In this document: piece after piece, positions 1 to 6,051 of the stretch
Layout of the letters: the number at the start of each line of letters is the position of its first letter
Numbering within the stretch: the stretch's first letter is position 1
Program-made: the position numbers and the translations under genes
The notes under the pieces: model-generated
Seen by the model: the letters and a program-made list of their open reading frames with translations, nothing else
Told to the model about the DNA's origin: nothing
Databases searched by the model: none
NCBI GenBank assembly: GCA_003250275.1
Contig: QKGW01000422.1
Span: 1-7,393 of the forward strand
Direction: 5' to 3'
Length of the DNA: 7,393 bases
DNA from: Alphaproteobacteria bacterium
GTDB taxonomy: Bacteria; Pseudomonadota; Alphaproteobacteria; Rhodospirillales; Rhodospirillaceae

Positions 1-2
1 CG

Positions 3-32
3 GCGGAATCGTCCGCAAGCTTGCGATTCCGC
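3..32. repeat. Inverted repeat overlapping the nirK operator
   Basis: Arms GCGGAATCG (3-11) and CGATTCCGC (24-32) are perfectly complementary. The region between them contributes to a second perfect palindrome, CGCAAGCTTGCG (14-25). An A-run follows the right arm on the plus strand, so this is not a standard intrinsic terminator for plus-strand transcripts. The repeat overlaps the right half of the NnrR-type box, which makes a protein-binding array more likely than an RNA hairpin; that choice is inference. Confidence 0.5.
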
Positions 33-34
33 AA
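21..34 (+). promoter_or_regulatory. NnrR/FNR/FixK-type operator upstream of nirK
   Basis: TTGCGATTCCGCAA is a perfect 5-4-5 inverted repeat (TTGCG-N4-CGCAA). It fits the TTGCG-N4-CACAA element described for NnrR-controlled nirK and nor promoters in Rhodobacter, and also the FixK pattern TTG(A/C)-N6-(T/G)CAA. Its centre is about 70 nt before the nirK ATG. An activator centred at -41.5 would put the transcription start near 69. The regulator gene is not in the window, so which CRP/FNR-family protein binds is inference. Confidence 0.75.
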
Positions 35-56
35 AAACCGCCGCGCGAAAAGCGCG

Positions 57-62
57 TTCACT
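57..62 (+). promoter_or_regulatory. Candidate -10 element of the nirK promoter
   Basis: TTCACT matches TATAAT at positions 1, 4 and 6. It lies exactly where a -12 to -7 hexamer should be if the operator at 21-34 is centred at -41.5, giving a start near 69 and a leader of about 29 nt. The match itself is weak; the spacing is the main support. No -35 box is expected at class II activator-dependent promoters. Confidence 0.4.
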
Positions 63-97
63 GGTTCCACCGAAACCGTTACGGAAGGACCCAGGCC

Positions 98-1159
98 ATG
101 ACCCTCCGCCGTACCCTGCTCCTCGCCGCCGCCGCCGCCGCAATTTCGGCCCCGGCCGCCGCCGCCGAGCGGATCGCCCCGACGCTGCTGCCGCCGCCCG
201 CGGTGATGGCCCACGAACAGGCCACCACGGCCACGCCGCGCATCGTCGCCTTCACCCTCACCATCGCCGAAAAGGAGGTGGTGGTCGACGACGAAGGCAC
301 GCGGATGCAGGCGATGACCTTCAACGGAACCATGCCCGGACCGACGATGGTGGTGCACCAAGGAGACACCGTCGAGCTCACCCTCGTCAATCCCGCCACC
401 AACACCATGGTCCACAACGTCGACTTCCACGCCGCCACCGGCGCGATGGGCGGCGGCGACCTCACCCACGTACAGCCCGGCGAGCAGGTGACCCTGCGCT
501 TCAAGGCCGACCGCGCCGGGGTGTTCGTCTACCACTGCGCGCCGCCCGGCATGGTGCCGTGGCACGTGGTGAGCGGGATGAGCGGTGTGCTGATGGTGCT
601 GCCGCGCGACGGCCTCAAGGACGTCGACGGCACGCCGCTGCATTACGACCGCGCCTACACCATCGGCGAGTTCGATCTCTACCTGCCGAAGGACGAGGCC
701 GGCGCCTACAAGCGCTACGACAGCCCCGCGGAGTCGTACGCCGACACCGTCGCGGCGATGCGCACCCTCACCCCCAGCCACATCGTCTTCAACGGCCGGG
801 TCGGGGCGCTCACCGGCGACCGCGCGATGACCGCCAAGGTCGGCGAACGGGTACTGCTGATCCACTCCTCCGCCAACCGCGACACCCGCCCGCATCTGAT
901 CGGCGGCCACGGCAACCAGGTCTGGGAGACCGGCAAGTTCGCCAACCCGCCCGCGCACGATCTCGAGACCTGGTTCGTGCGCGGCGGCAGCGCCGCGGCG
1001 GCGCTCTACCGCTTCCGCCAGCCCGGCGCCTACGCCTACCTCAACCACAACCTGATCGAGGCGTTCGAGTTCGGCGCGGTCGCGCAGATCAAGGTGAGCG
1101 GCGACTGGAACGACGACCTGATGACCCAGCTCAAAGCTCCGGCGCCGATTCCGGAATGA
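98..1159 (+). CDS. nirK: Copper-containing nitrite reductase (NO-forming), class I NirK
   Basis: Periplasmic enzyme that reduces nitrite to nitric oxide in denitrification; active as a homotrimer in this family. The 353-residue product has two cupredoxin domains and every expected ligand. Type 1 copper: His106, Cys147, His156, Met161. Type 2 copper: His111, His146, His317. Catalytic pair: Asp109 and His266. All nine sit at a constant +11 offset from the Alcaligenes faecalis enzyme numbering as I recall it, so the core has no net insertion or deletion. Residues 1-24 form a signal peptide (LRRT followed by an Ala/Leu core, ending AAAA before ER); the Arg pair at 4-5 leaves Sec or Tat export open. 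The ATG is preceded by GGAAGGA (83-89) with an 8-nt gap. Pseudoazurin and nnrS follow, and an NnrR/FNR-type operator lies upstream. No nirV or norCB is visible in the window. Confidence 0.97.
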   Translation: MTLRRTLLLAAAAAAISAPAAAAERIAPTLLPPPAVMAHEQATTATPRIVAFTLTIAEKEVVVDDEGTRMQAMTFNGTMPGPTMVVHQGDTVELTLVNPATNTMVHNVDFHAATGAMGGGDLTHVQPGEQVTLRFKADRAGVFVYHCAPPGMVPWHVVSGMSGVLMVLPRDGLKDVDGTPLHYDRAYTIGEFDLYLPKDEAGAYKRYDSPAESYADTVAAMRTLTPSHIVFNGRVGALTGDRAMTAKVGERVLLIHSSANRDTRPHLIGGHGNQVWETGKFANPPAHDLETWFVRGGSAAAALYRFRQPGAYAYLNHNLIEAFEFGAVAQIKVSGDWNDDLMTQLKAPAPIPE

Positions 1160-1171
1160 CCGTGCGCGAGT

Positions 1172-1185
1172 TTGCGGCGGCGCAA
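1172..1185 (+). promoter_or_regulatory. NnrR/FNR/FixK-type operator upstream of the pseudoazurin gene
   Basis: TTGCGGCGGCGCAA is a second perfect TTGCG-N4-CGCAA palindrome. Both half-sites are identical to those of the box upstream of nirK, while the four central bases differ. It lies in the 80-nt gap after nirK, centred about 61 nt before the pseudoazurin ATG. Two identical 10-base half-site sets, each upstream of a denitrification gene, are unlikely to be chance even at high GC. They suggest that pseudoazurin and nnrS have their own promoter in addition to any read-through from nirK. Confidence 0.75.
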
Positions 1186-1207
1186 CGACCGGTTCCGCCG
1201 CCGCCGC

Positions 1208-1213
1208 TACGCT
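1208..1213 (+). promoter_or_regulatory. Candidate -10 element of the pseudoazurin-nnrS promoter
   Basis: TACGCT matches TATAAT at the three most conserved positions (T1, A2, T6). It falls at -12 to -7 if the operator at 1172-1185 is centred at -41.5, giving a start at A1220 and a leader of about 20 nt. The same geometry holds upstream of nirK, which strengthens both calls. Confidence 0.45.
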
Positions 1214-1239
1214 TTCCCCATAACCCAAGGAGGCCGACC

Positions 1240-1701
1240 ATGCGTTTCACCGTTCTCACCCTCGCACTCTGCGCCGCCTTCGCCGCACCGGCGGTGGCCG
1301 CCGACCACCAGGTCAAGATGCTCAACAAGGGCGCCAAGGGCCTGATGGTGTTCGAACCCGACGTCGTCCGCGTCGCCCCCGGCGACAGCGTCACCTTCGT
1401 CGCCGCCAATCCCGGCCACGACGCGCGCAGCATCCCTGGGATGTTGCCCGAAAGGGCGAAGCCCTTCGCCGGGGCGATCGGCAAGGACGTCCGCGTCACC
1501 TTCACCGTGCCCGGCGTCTACGGCGTCGAATGCCGTCCCCACTACGCGATGGGGATGGTCGCCGCGGTGATCGTCGGCGATCCGGTCAACCTCGACGCCG
1601 CCAGGAAGATCAAACACCCGCGCCTCGCGGCGAAGCGTTTCGACGGCATTCTCGCCGAGGTGCAGTCCGCCGACGCGAGCCAGGGAACCGCGGCGAAATG
1701 A
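1240..1701 (+). CDS. paz: Pseudoazurin (type 1 copper electron carrier)
   Basis: Small blue copper protein of the periplasm that passes electrons from the respiratory chain to NirK. The 153-residue precursor has a clear signal peptide (residues 1-20, cleavage around AVA/AD) and one cupredoxin domain. The four copper ligands are visible: His60 in NPGHDAR, then Cys98, His101 and Met106 in ECRPHYAMGM. The His-Cys distance of 38 and the Cys-X2-His-X4-Met spacing are those of pseudoazurin, not azurin or plastocyanin. The C-terminal tail after residue 115 is the helical extension typical of the family. The start is fixed by a near-perfect AAGGAGG (1227-1233) 6 nt before the ATG; longer readings of this frame run back into nirK in another frame and have no support. 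It overlaps nnrS by 4 nt. Confidence 0.95.
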   Translation: MRFTVLTLALCAAFAAPAVAADHQVKMLNKGAKGLMVFEPDVVRVAPGDSVTFVAANPGHDARSIPGMLPERAKPFAGAIGKDVRVTFTVPGVYGVECRPHYAMGMVAAVIVGDPVNLDAARKIKHPRLAAKRFDGILAEVQSADASQGTAAK

Positions 1702-2864
1702 CCGCGCCGCGTTCTCACCACTGGCTGAGTTGCGGCTTCCGGCCGTTCTTCTTCCTCGGCGCGCTCGCGATGGCGCTCGGCGTGCTCGCCTGGCTGCCGA
1801 TGCTCGCCGGGGCCTGGGAACCGCCGACCGCCTTCGCGCCGCGCGACTGGCACGTCCACACCATGCTCTTCGGCGCGCTGATGGCGATCGTCGCCGGGTT
1901 CGCGCTCACCGCGGTGAGCCACTGGACCGGGCGGCCGCCGGTGGCGGGGCGGACGCTGCTGCTCCTCGTCGTCCTGTGGGGGGCGGGCCGCGCGGCGGTG
2001 ACGGCGTCGGCGCTGACCGGGCCGCTCGCCGCCGCGCTCGTCGACCTCGCCTTCCCCATCGCGCTCGCGGCGGTGTTCGCCCGCGAGGTGATCGCGGCGG
2101 GCAACCTGCGCAACCTGCCGATCGTCGGCATGATCGCGCTGCTCGGCGCCGCCGACGCCGCCTTCCACGCCGAAGCCGCGGCCACGGGGGTCGCGCTTCA
2201 CGCCACCCGCGCCGGCGTGGCGCTGCTGCTGATGCTGGTGATCGTGATCGGCGGGCGGATCATTCCGGTGTTCACCCGCAACTGGCTCAACGCCCGCCGC
2301 GCCGGGCCGCCGCCGTTCGGCATTCTCGACGGTCTCGCGGTCGCCGCCGCGGCGCTCGCCCTCGCGGCGTGGACGGCGGACCCCGATCTCGGCGTCACCG
2401 CGCCGCTTCTCGCCGTCGCCGGAGTTCTGCACGCGGTGCGCCTCGCGCGCTGGCGCGGCCTCGCCACGCTCGGCGAGCCGCTGCTCGCGGTGCTGCATTT
2501 CGGCTACGCCACGGTGCCGCTCGGCTTTCTCCTGCTCGCCGCGGCGCTGCTCGCGCCCGCCGCGTTCGACCCGGTGGCGGCGCTTCACGTCTGGCTGGTC
2601 GGCACCTTCGGCAGCATGACCCTCGCGGTGATGACGCGCGCGAGCCGCGGTCACTCGGGCCGCGGCCTCGCCGCCGACCGCGTCGACGTGGCGCTCTACG
2701 CCCTCGCCTTCGCCGGAGCCGCGGCGCGCGTCGCCGCGCCGTTCGCCGACGGCGGCTTCGCGACCGCCCTCAACCTCGCGGGCGGCCTGTGGATCGCCGC
2801 GTTCCTCGGCTTCGCGCTGCGTTACGCGCCGATCCTGCTCGGACCTCCCGCCGCCAGGGCGTGA
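1698..2864 (+). CDS. nnrS: NnrS family haem- and copper-containing membrane protein
   Basis: Polytopic inner-membrane protein of the NnrS family, linked to nitric oxide and nitrosative stress tolerance and usually in NnrR-type regulons; its biochemical activity is not settled. The 388-residue product is the usual length, with about a dozen hydrophobic segments. Family signatures appear in order: GFRPFFF (13-19), WHVHTMLFG (51-59, with candidate haem/metal His52 and His54), GGRIIPVFTRN (185-195), and a C-terminal block starting at LHVW (296-299) and running through MTLAVMTRASRGHSGR (307-322). The ATG sits inside the pseudoazurin stop (ATGA, 1698-1701) and has only a weak AGGGA upstream, so translational coupling is likely. 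An in-frame upstream extension exists but lies in pseudoazurin coding sequence and would remove the FRPFFF motif from its N-terminal position. Confidence 0.95.
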   Translation: MTAPRSHHWLSCGFRPFFFLGALAMALGVLAWLPMLAGAWEPPTAFAPRDWHVHTMLFGALMAIVAGFALTAVSHWTGRPPVAGRTLLLLVVLWGAGRAAVTASALTGPLAAALVDLAFPIALAAVFAREVIAAGNLRNLPIVGMIALLGAADAAFHAEAAATGVALHATRAGVALLLMLVIVIGGRIIPVFTRNWLNARRAGPPPFGILDGLAVAAAALALAAWTADPDLGVTAPLLAVAGVLHAVRLARWRGLATLGEPLLAVLHFGYATVPLGFLLLAAALLAPAAFDPVAALHVWLVGTFGSMTLAVMTRASRGHSGRGLAADRVDVALYALAFAGAAARVAAPFADGGFATALNLAGGLWIAAFLGFALRYAPILLGPPAARA

Positions 2865-2868
2865 GCGG

Positions 2869-4395
2869 TCACGGCGCGGCGTCGTGCGACGCTGCGCCGC
2901 CCCGCCGCCCCGAGAACAGCCGCGCCTTGAGCGGTTCCCAGAACAGCGAAACCAGCAGCAACCCGAAGAACAGCAGGGTGATCGGGCGGTCGAGCAGATA
3001 GCCGGGATCGCCGCCGCTGACCTGCCAGGTGCGCAGGAGTTCGCCCTCGGCCATCTTGCCGAGGATCAGCCCCACCGCGGTGCCCGCCACCGGATAGTCG
3101 AAGCGGCGAAGCAGCCAGCCGAAGCCGCCGAACACCCACACCGTGAGCGGCCCGACGATGCTGCCTTCGAGCGCATACGCGCCGAGGGTGGAGAGCACCA
3201 GCACCGAGGGCACGAGGAAGCGCAGCGGCACCTTGACGATCGCGCTGAGGAAATGGATGAACACCAGCCCGACGCCGACGAGCAGGATCACCTGCACGAA
3301 GTTGCCGATGATGATCGCGTAGACGATGTCGGTCTGCTCGCGGATGAAGCGCGGGCCGCCGGTGATGTTGTGCATCATGAACGCCGCCATCATCACCGCA
3401 GTGCCGCCGCCGCCCGGCAGGCCGAGCGCGAGGAGGGTGCCGATCGAGCCGCCCTCGGCGCTCGAATTGGCGGATTCCGCCGCGACCACGCCCTTCGGGT
3501 TGCCGGTGCCGAAGGTCTCGGCATCGGGCGCGCGGCGGCGCGTCTCGGCGTAGGAGACGAGGTTCGCGACCGACGAGCCGACGCCCGGCACCGCGCCGAT
3601 CAAGGTGCCGATCAGGCCGCCGCGCAGGAGCACGCCGGGGTAGCGGAAGGTCATCGCGAAGCCTTTGAAGATCCGGCGGAAGCTCAACCGCCGCGCCTCC
3701 TCGCTCTCGACCAGATAGGGCTTCTCGACGAGGTTGAAGAGCTCCGAGGCGGCGAACAGGCCGATTAGCCCCGGTACCCAGGGAATGCCGTCGAGGAGAT
3801 AGGGGCTGCCCATGGTGCCGCGGATCGCGCTGCTCGCACCCATGCCGATGGTCGCGATGAGAAGCCCGAACACCCCCGCGAGGATGCCGCGCGCCATGTA
3901 GCGGCCGCGCAGGGTGGCGATCAGCGTCAGGCCCCAGAGAACGACGACGAACATCTCCGACGGGCCGAGCTTGAGCACCGCGGTGGAGAGCGGTTCGACC
4001 AGCACGAAGAGGATGAGATACCCCATCGCGACGCCGAAGCACGACGCGCCGAGGGCGAGGCCGAGAGCCTCGTTGTGTTCGCCGCGGCGCGCCATCGGGT
4101 AGCCGTCGAAGGTGGTGGCGACGCACGACGAGGTGCCGGGGATGTTCATCAGGATCGCCGAGACGCTGCCGCCGAACGACCCCGCGGTGAAGATCGCGGT
4201 GAGGAACAGCATCGCCTGGAGGAAATCCATGAACAGCGTCGCCGGCAGAAACACCGCCATCGCGGTGGAAATCTGCAGGCCCGGCACCGCGGCGAAGACG
4301 AGGCCGATGATCAGGCCGGGGATCACCACCATCCACGGCGCGAGGGAGCTGAACAGCAGGGCGAGCGCCTGCCCGAGAGCGTGTGAGTCGATCAT
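2869..4395 (-). CDS. tctA: TctA family large membrane subunit of a tripartite tricarboxylate transporter
   Basis: Large permease subunit of a TTT-family secondary transporter, which imports carboxylates with a periplasmic binding protein (TctC) and a small membrane subunit (TctB). The 508-residue product matches the family length of about 500. It has many membrane segments and the two internally related signature regions: GSFGGSVSAILMNIPGT (72-88) leading to FDGYPMARRGE (96-106), and GTLIGAVPGVGSS (263-275) leading to FGTGNPKGVVAAESAN (295-310) and LALGLPGGGGTAV (322-334). The last motif usually reads LGIPGSxxTA in relatives I recall, so the loop here is glycine-rich. The start ATG overlaps the tctB stop in ATGA (4392-4395) and has no strong ribosome site, which fits coupled translation. 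The frame stays open upstream to 4929, but that extension is arginine-rich shadow across tctB. The stop is 4 bp from the nnrS stop. Confidence 0.93.
   Translation of the reverse strand: MIDSHALGQALALLFSSLAPWMVVIPGLIIGLVFAAVPGLQISTAMAVFLPATLFMDFLQAMLFLTAIFTAGSFGGSVSAILMNIPGTSSCVATTFDGYPMARRGEHNEALGLALGASCFGVAMGYLILFVLVEPLSTAVLKLGPSEMFVVVLWGLTLIATLRGRYMARGILAGVFGLLIATIGMGASSAIRGTMGSPYLLDGIPWVPGLIGLFAASELFNLVEKPYLVESEEARRLSFRRIFKGFAMTFRYPGVLLRGGLIGTLIGAVPGVGSSVANLVSYAETRRRAPDAETFGTGNPKGVVAAESANSSAEGGSIGTLLALGLPGGGGTAVMMAAFMMHNITGGPRFIREQTDIVYAIIIGNFVQVILLVGVGLVFIHFLSAIVKVPLRFLVPSVLVLSTLGAYALEGSIVGPLTVWVFGGFGWLLRRFDYPVAGTAVGLILGKMAEGELLRTWQVSGGDPGYLLDRPITLLFFGLLLVSLFWEPLKARLFSGRRGGAASHDAAP
2872..2899 (+). 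terminator. GC-rich hairpin after nnrS, candidate transcript end
   Basis: Arms 2872-2884 and 2887-2899 pair over 13 positions with one G-U wobble (G2878 with T2893); the central 2 nt would open to a 4-nt loop. It begins 7 nt after the nnrS stop and lies inside the last codons of tctA on the other strand. No T-run follows, so it is not a classical intrinsic terminator. It could stabilise the 3' end or assist Rho-dependent termination. In the tctA transcript the wobble becomes a C-A mismatch, so the fold favours the nnrS strand. Confidence 0.45.
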
Positions 4396-4877
4396 TGGAC
4401 GGGCACCACCAGAGTCGGCATGGGATAGGGCATCATCAGACCGAACAGCCACACCGCGAGGCTGCCGAACACCACCGCGTAGCCGACGATCACCCAGATG
4501 CGGCGCTCGCCGGTGAGCACCAGCGCGGCGGCGATGAACAGCCAGCTCGCGACGTCGAAGCCCATCGGTTCGAGCGCGGCGACGTAAAGCCCGAAGAGCA
4601 CGATGAACGCGACCGGCCGCATCCGCGACCAGGTCAGCGGCGTCCGCTCGGCGCGCGGCGAGGCGGACGCGTCCGCAGTCGCCGCGTCGTAGACCGTGCG
4701 CCCGATGATCAGCGCGCAAAGCCCGAGCGCGAGCGCTGCGGCGGGCGCGATGAGAATGAGATTTTCGACGCGCGGCGAGGCGGCGATCGCGTCGCCGAGA
4801 TACCACGCGGAAAGCGCCGCGATGCAGACCACGAACACGACGTGGCCCCAGTCGAGACGCTTGAGCACGTTGCCCAT
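4392..4877 (-). CDS. tctB: TctB family small membrane subunit of a tripartite tricarboxylate transporter
   Basis: Small membrane subunit that accompanies TctA; its exact mechanistic role is less defined. The 161-residue product has hydrophobic segments at roughly 13-28, 39-58, 87-103, 108-123 and 129-152, with a polar Ala/Ser/Arg linker near 62-85, as is usual for this poorly conserved family. LEPMGFDVASWLFIA (102-116) is the recognisable TctB core. Identification rests mostly on size, topology and position between tctC and tctA. I chose the ATG at 4877 because GGGAGGG lies 6 nt upstream. The in-frame ATG at 4934 would translate through the 4897-4922 palindrome and has no comparable ribosome site. 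The 3' end overlaps tctA by 4 nt. Confidence 0.9.
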   Translation of the reverse strand: MGNVLKRLDWGHVVFVVCIAALSAWYLGDAIAASPRVENLILIAPAAALALGLCALIIGRTVYDAATADASASPRAERTPLTWSRMRPVAFIVLFGLYVAALEPMGFDVASWLFIAAALVLTGERRIWVIVGYAVVFGSLAVWLFGLMMPYPMPTLVVPVQ

Positions 4878-4883
4878 GAGAGA

Positions 4884-4890
4884 CCCTCCC
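4884..4890 (-). promoter_or_regulatory. Ribosome binding site that fixes the tctB start
   Basis: On the minus strand GGGAGGG sits 6 nt before the ATG at 4877. It decides between this start and the in-frame ATG 57 nt further upstream. Confidence 0.7.
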
Positions 4891-4896
4891 GAAGGA

Positions 4897-4922
4897 CCGC
4901 GGACGGGTGGACCCGTCCGCGG
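4897..4922. repeat. Perfect palindromic hairpin between tctC and tctB
   Basis: CCGCGGACGGGT (4897-4908) and ACCCGTCCGCGG (4911-4922) are perfectly complementary across a 2-nt centre. It lies in the 58-nt gap between the tctC stop and the tctB start. On the minus strand the bases after the stem carry no T-run, so full termination is unlikely. Hairpins at this position in binding-protein transport operons commonly protect the upstream mRNA or cause partial termination, so that the binding protein is made in excess over the membrane subunits; applying that here is inference. Confidence 0.7.
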
Positions 4923-4935
4923 CGCACACCTCACG

Positions 4936-5934
4936 TTACTGGCCGAGATCCTTGTACTTCTGCAGCAGTTCGAAGTTGCGCATCACCATCGCGGTGGTCT
5001 TGTCCGGGCCGAGCCAGTCGGCGCCGATGTTGCCTTCCTTGAAGAACTTCTGCACCTCGGGCTTGGCGAGGGTCTTGCGATAGGCCTCGACGAGCTTGTT
5101 CCAGCGGTCCGGATACTTCTCCTTGAAGCTCGCGCGCACCGCGAGGCCGCGCGACGACCCATCGAGGATCGGCGTCGAGATGCCGAGCGGCTTGAGCGCC
5201 TCGTTGATCGGCGGGGCGTCCCATTCCTTCGAGGGTTCGTCGCGGTAGACCGCGAGCGGACGCACGAATTCGCGGATCGCCTCGGAGCCTTCCGCCGAGA
5301 TGATCGTCGCGTCGACCTGGCCGCCGGCGACCGCCGCGCGCGCCGCGCCGCCGCTCTGGTAGGTCACGATGTTGAGGTTCTCGACCGGCACCCCGGCGGC
5401 CTCGGCGAGCAGACGGGCGTGCAGATGGCCGCTCGAATTCGGCACCACGCTGACGCTGTGCTTCTTCGGTTCCTTGCGGATCGCCTCGACGAATTCGGCG
5501 GCGGTCTTATACGGGCGGTCCTTGTGCACCAGCATCACGTCCCAGTCGTTCCACTGCGAGTTGACGTAGGCGAAGTCGGAGAGCTTGTAGGGCGCTCCGC
5601 CGTGGATGATGGTGTCGGCGAGGTAGGGGGAGATCGAGGTGGCGAAGACGGTGTAGCCGTCGTCGGGCTGGTGGAGCACGTAGGTCGCGGCGAGCTGGGT
5701 GCCCGCGCCCGGTTTGTTGATCACCTTGATCGGCTGGCCGAGTTCGTCGGCGATGAACGAGGCGAGACCGCGTGCGGTGCGGTCCGCGCTGCCCGCGACG
5801 CCGAAACCGACGACGAAGGTGATCGGCCGCTCCGGCCATTCCTCGGCCAGAACCGCCGTCGCGGTCATCGGCACGAGCGCCGCCGTGAACGCTACTCCTT
5901 TGATGATATTGCGAATACTCCGCGCAAGCGCCAT
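4936..5934 (-). CDS. tctC: TctC/Bug family periplasmic solute-binding protein of the TTT transporter
   Basis: Extracytoplasmic binding protein that captures a carboxylate and delivers it to TctAB. The 332-residue precursor has a basic N-terminus, a hydrophobic core and a cleavage site after AVLA (residue 30). The mature start EEWPERPITFVVGF is the Bug-family opening. Asp51, in GSADRTAR, is at the position of the conserved ligand-loop aspartate, and NKPGAGTQLAA (73-83) followed by DDGYTVFA (91-98) are further signatures. GGQVDA (204-209) matches the usual GxVDA element. The ATG has GGGAGG on the minus strand 6 nt upstream. It leads the tctCBA operon, and the isochorismatase-family gene precedes it by 117 nt in the same direction. 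The ligand cannot be read from sequence: Bug proteins bind varied dicarboxylates, amino acids and aromatic acids. Confidence 0.95.
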   Translation of the reverse strand: MALARSIRNIIKGVAFTAALVPMTATAVLAEEWPERPITFVVGFGVAGSADRTARGLASFIADELGQPIKVINKPGAGTQLAATYVLHQPDDGYTVFATSISPYLADTIIHGGAPYKLSDFAYVNSQWNDWDVMLVHKDRPYKTAAEFVEAIRKEPKKHSVSVVPNSSGHLHARLLAEAAGVPVENLNIVTYQSGGAARAAVAGGQVDATIISAEGSEAIREFVRPLAVYRDEPSKEWDAPPINEALKPLGISTPILDGSSRGLAVRASFKEKYPDRWNKLVEAYRKTLAKPEVQKFFKEGNIGADWLGPDKTTAMVMRNFELLQKYKDLGQ

Positions 5935-6051
5935 TGGGAACCTCCCGCTGTTCCGTGCGTTCCGCCCCTTGGCGGGGCTTCCTGTAAAATGTCAACAGAT
6001 TGCACGTATGCACGACGCCCTGGGGTTTCAATTCCTCCCCGACGATTGCGC
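5935..6051 (-). promoter_or_regulatory. Leader of the tctCBA operon with candidate -35 and repeat
   Basis: This 117-nt gap separates the isochorismatase-family gene from tctC. On the minus strand it holds a consensus-like TTGACA (5990-5995), but no good -10 lies 16-18 nt downstream. Just upstream is a direct repeat CGTGCA-TA-CGTGCA (6001-6014), an arrangement seen at sites for some response regulators. Nearer the gene are short arms CCGCC/GGCGG with a 4-nt loop (5962-5975). Together these suggest a regulated promoter, but no element is decisive and the operon may instead be transcribed from further upstream. Confidence 0.3.

Noticed and set aside
33..37. A-run after the 3-32 inverted repeat, considered as an intrinsic terminator
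   Set aside because: A plus-strand terminator needs T after the stem, and for the minus strand the T-run would precede the stem, so the orientation is wrong for both.
42..56. CGCGC-GAAAA-GCGCG mini-hairpin before nirK
   Set aside because: Only 5-bp arms followed by two Ts, lying in the spacer between operator and -10; such stems are expected by chance at this GC content.
1730..3001. Plus-strand open frame overlapping nnrS and running into tctA
   Set aside because: Arginine/alanine-rich frame-shifted shadow of nnrS; no domain, no ribosome site, and it would cross the convergent junction.
4396..4929. In-frame upstream extension of TctA
   Set aside because: It is an arginine-rich reading of tctB in another frame. 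The ATG at 4395 overlaps the tctB stop and begins a normal TctA N-terminus.
5967..5995. Full sigma-70 promoter for tctC using TTGACA at 5990-5995
   Set aside because: At 17-nt spacing the -10 would be CCAAGG, which does not resemble TATAAT; kept only as a weak element of the leader.
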